NCBI GenBank assembly: GCA_002470275.1
Contig: DKNY01000011.1
Location: 117,879-164,571 of the forward strand
From: Gammaproteobacteria bacterium UBA7376
GTDB taxonomy: Bacteria > Pseudomonadota > Gammaproteobacteria > Pseudomonadales > Azotimanducaceae
Direction: 5' to 3'
Length of the DNA stretch: 46,693 nt
Shown: positions 45,283 to 46,693 of the stretch, one piece after another
Layout: every line of letters starts with the position of its first letter
Numbering within the stretch: position 1 is the first letter of the stretch
Program-made: the position numbers and the translations under genes
Notes under the pieces: model-generated
What the model saw: only the letters and a program-made list of their open reading frames with translations
Told to the model about the DNA's origin: nothing
Databases searched by the model: none

Positions 45283-45911
45283 TCTGAGGGGACCGGGAAC
45301 TGGGGCAATAGATGAATCATTGCCTTCGCCTCCATCAGATCGGAGCTGGGGGCCATGCTCAGCGTGAGGCTGTGAAGCAGAGTGGGCGCCCTGGCAGAAG
45401 AGAGCGCACGAACAAGGGCAAGAACATCGCCATGGGCACCCTGGACACGAAGCAATATCGTGCTCACCTGAAGGTCGATAAAACTGCCTTGGTCCAAATC
45501 CGACAGGAAGAGACACGGGGCATCGGCCGACCCCAGCTCAACCGTCTCCAGACCATGCCGCGACACCTGGGTGCCCAACCAGATCAGTCCATCCGCAAAA
45601 CGCTTTGGCACGCTATCGTCCTGAGGCCAGACGGGTCCCTCGTTAGACTGAGGGGCAGGCAGAGCTTTCAGCTCAGCTAGCATGATCTTTTTCCGGGTGC
45701 TGAGCGCATCCAGCTGGTCGCGGATCATGCGCGAATTGGCATCCAAGGTGCGTTGGTCGGCAAGAACATTCAGATAGCGGATTCCCTGAGGAGGCAGGCC
45801 GGTGCTGAGAATAATGCCCAGCCAAATTGCGGCCCTTCGGACATAGGAGCCATTGGCGGCTTGAATCACAAAGGCCGACCACCCCCGCCACCAAAGCGCC
45901 AGGCTCATCAT
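45279..45911 (-). CDS. pilO: Type IV pilus alignment protein PilO
   Basis: A 210-residue bitopic membrane protein with one N-terminal span (AAIWLGIILSTGLPPQGI), a coiled-coil stretch (about 55-82) and a ferredoxin-like PilO domain at the C terminus (VQGAHGDVLALVRALSSARAP). It is diverged but its place after pilN and before pilQ fixes the call. It pairs with PilN to carry PilM to the secretin. No pilP follows. Confidence 0.85.
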   Translation of the reverse strand: MMSLALWWRGWSAFVIQAANGSYVRRAAIWLGIILSTGLPPQGIRYLNVLADQRTLDANSRMIRDQLDALSTRKKIMLAELKALPAPQSNEGPVWPQDDSVPKRFADGLIWLGTQVSRHGLETVELGSADAPCLFLSDLDQGSFIDLQVSTILLRVQGAHGDVLALVRALSSARAPTLLHSLTLSMAPSSDLMEAKAMIHLLPQFPVPSE

Positions 45912-46441
45912 GACCTGGGGGTCTTGGGGCCAGGTACCAGCACCAGGGAGAAGGGGAAACTGGCGCCCGCGTCATCCTCAATCTCCAGCTGAGGCACTTT
46001 TCCAGAAAAGGTGCGAACCAGTCGAGATGCATAACTCGGCATGGGGCACCCGGGCCGAACCCACCCTCTTAGCGCGACCCTTTCTTCCATCAACTCAATG
46101 GACTCCAGCCAAGCACACTCGGGTAAGCCGCCAAGTGCGCGCACGTAATCCTGTATTCGACTATTGCGCTGAGCGGTTAAAAGCGCCCTTAATCGAATGA
46201 GTTCCTGCGCCCGCTGCAGTTGTTGGGTCAAAGCCTTCGTTGAGGCGGCATCGGCAAGGTGCTGCGCTTCGTCCCTGCTGTAGTCAGCCTGACGCACGCC
46301 CATCCGGTCCACTGCCTTCTGAATGATGAGCTGTAGCATCACCATCAACGCAACCGTTAACGCGGTGACCCACACACAGTCAGCCCATACTCGTCGCCGC
46401 TGCACGGCTCGACGCCAAGGCAAGAAGTTAACCGCCTGCAT
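45908..46441 (-). CDS. pilN: Type IV pilus alignment protein PilN
   Basis: A 177-residue membrane protein with the N-terminal MQAVNFLPWRRA motif, the cytoplasmic PilM-binding tail of PilN (usually INLLPWRE), one transmembrane helix (VWVTALTVALMVMLQLII) and a coiled coil leading to a small periplasmic domain. The ATG at 46441 is chosen over a TTG at 46450. It overlaps pilO by 4 nt. Confidence 0.92.
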   Translation of the reverse strand: MQAVNFLPWRRAVQRRRVWADCVWVTALTVALMVMLQLIIQKAVDRMGVRQADYSRDEAQHLADAASTKALTQQLQRAQELIRLRALLTAQRNSRIQDYVRALGGLPECAWLESIELMEERVALRGWVRPGCPMPSYASRLVRTFSGKVPQLEIEDDAGASFPFSLVLVPGPKTPRS

Positions 46442-46446
46442 CCTGA

Positions 46447-46693
46447 TCAATGAGGGCCCACCAAGCCAAGGCTAAATAGAAGCCCGGCCTGGTCCAATGC
46501 AGCACCATCCTGAGCTAATGGCCAAGCGCTCCCGGGTAGATCCTCCAGAGCGATAAGGGGGCGGGAGGTGTTGGCACATATCCTCGCGCCCGCATTCAGG
46601 GCGTAGCGGTGAATTTTGCGAGGCCCCTGATGCTCAGAATCATCTGCCTCAGTGCCAAATGGCAGGGGTCCCTGGCGCTTCGGATCATCTGCC
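46447..46693 (-). CDS. pilM: PilM C-terminal fragment (cut by window edge)
   Basis: An open frame of 81 residues ends with TGA at 46449-46447, 5 nt before the pilN ATG, and continues out of the window. The end reads LIALEDLPGSAWPL then LDQAGLLFSLGLVG, resembling the closing AAxGLALR helix of the actin-like PilM. The start of the frame in the window carries an imperfect repeat ADDPKRQGP / ADDSEHQGP that is unusual for PilM. Assignment is mainly by position. Confidence 0.6.
   Translation of the reverse strand, partial: ADDPKRQGPLPFGTEADDSEHQGPRKIHRYALNAGARICANTSRPLIALEDLPGSAWPLAQDGAALDQAGLLFSLGLVGPH

Noticed and set aside
46447..46693. Apparent frameshift in the PilM fragment
   Set aside because: A first reading suggested a lost C in a homopolymer, but the run has five bases (46556-46561 on the plus strand) and the frame is continuous to the TGA.
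1..46693. CRISPR array, tRNA, rRNA or mobile element
   Set aside because: Scanning both strands by eye found no regularly spaced repeats, no cloverleaf with conserved T-loop, and no transposase or integrase motif.

Overview
This window is a gene-dense, moderately GC-rich stretch of a gammaproteobacterial chromosome. The assignment rests on the pil–aroK–aroB–SPOR block beside gltB/gltD, and on clear SrkA (YihE) and GreB proteins. Many acyl-CoA dehydrogenases, an SDR, an epoxide hydrolase, a TauD-type dioxygenase and a molybdenum hydroxylase suggest a free-living aerobic heterotroph, perhaps marine. The genus cannot be named from sequence alone. I see no rRNA, tRNA, CRISPR array, transposase, integrase or prophage gene.

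Layout. 1-5.2 kb: MtnK-like kinase, a large DmdC-type acyl-CoA dehydrogenase, an orphan small protein, ComF and SrkA. 5.2-10.5 kb: lipid acyltransferase and TauE-like permease (minus), then SDR, small membrane protein, HAD phosphatase, small protein and MOSC protein (plus). 10.5-17.3 kb: a tandem acyl-CoA dehydrogenase pair divergent from glutamine-dependent nadE, an exported MBL-fold protein lacking metal ligands, and an exported M20 amidohydrolase. 17.3-23.5 kb: thioesterase, ferric-reductase-like membrane protein, TonB-C lipoprotein, DUF2970 protein, a GH20/GNAT/unknown cluster, and a TauD/TfdA dioxygenase. 23.5-26.3 kb: greB, then a tight four-gene set of EF-hand protein, ECF sigma factor, membrane anti-sigma candidate and CpxP/CnrX-like periplasmic protein. 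26.3-29.1 kb: a TetR regulator with two near-identical palindromic operators, and an alkylation-repair operon (Ada-AlkA fusion plus Ogt). 29.2-35.1 kb: MBL hydrolase, a strong bidirectional terminator, a two-subunit molybdenum hydroxylase, epoxide hydrolase and malate dehydrogenase. 35.1-46.7 kb: gltB-gltD facing the oppositely oriented pilM(partial)-pilN-pilO-pilQ-aroK-aroB-SPOR block.

How the genes work together. GltBD carries out glutamate synthesis. AroK and AroB supply the shikimate pathway and sit behind type IV pilus alignment and secretin genes. The Ada-AlkA/Ogt pair repairs alkylated DNA. The best candidate for an undescribed system is the EF-hand/ECF-sigma/anti-sigma/periplasmic-sensor operon, which looks like a CnrYXH-type envelope-sensing switch with a calcium-binding protein added in front. 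Other unusual points are the pseudo-MBL protein, the pil cluster with no pilP and a short PilQ, the 9-bp hairpin just upstream of gltB, and the TetR operator pair with no divergent target gene.
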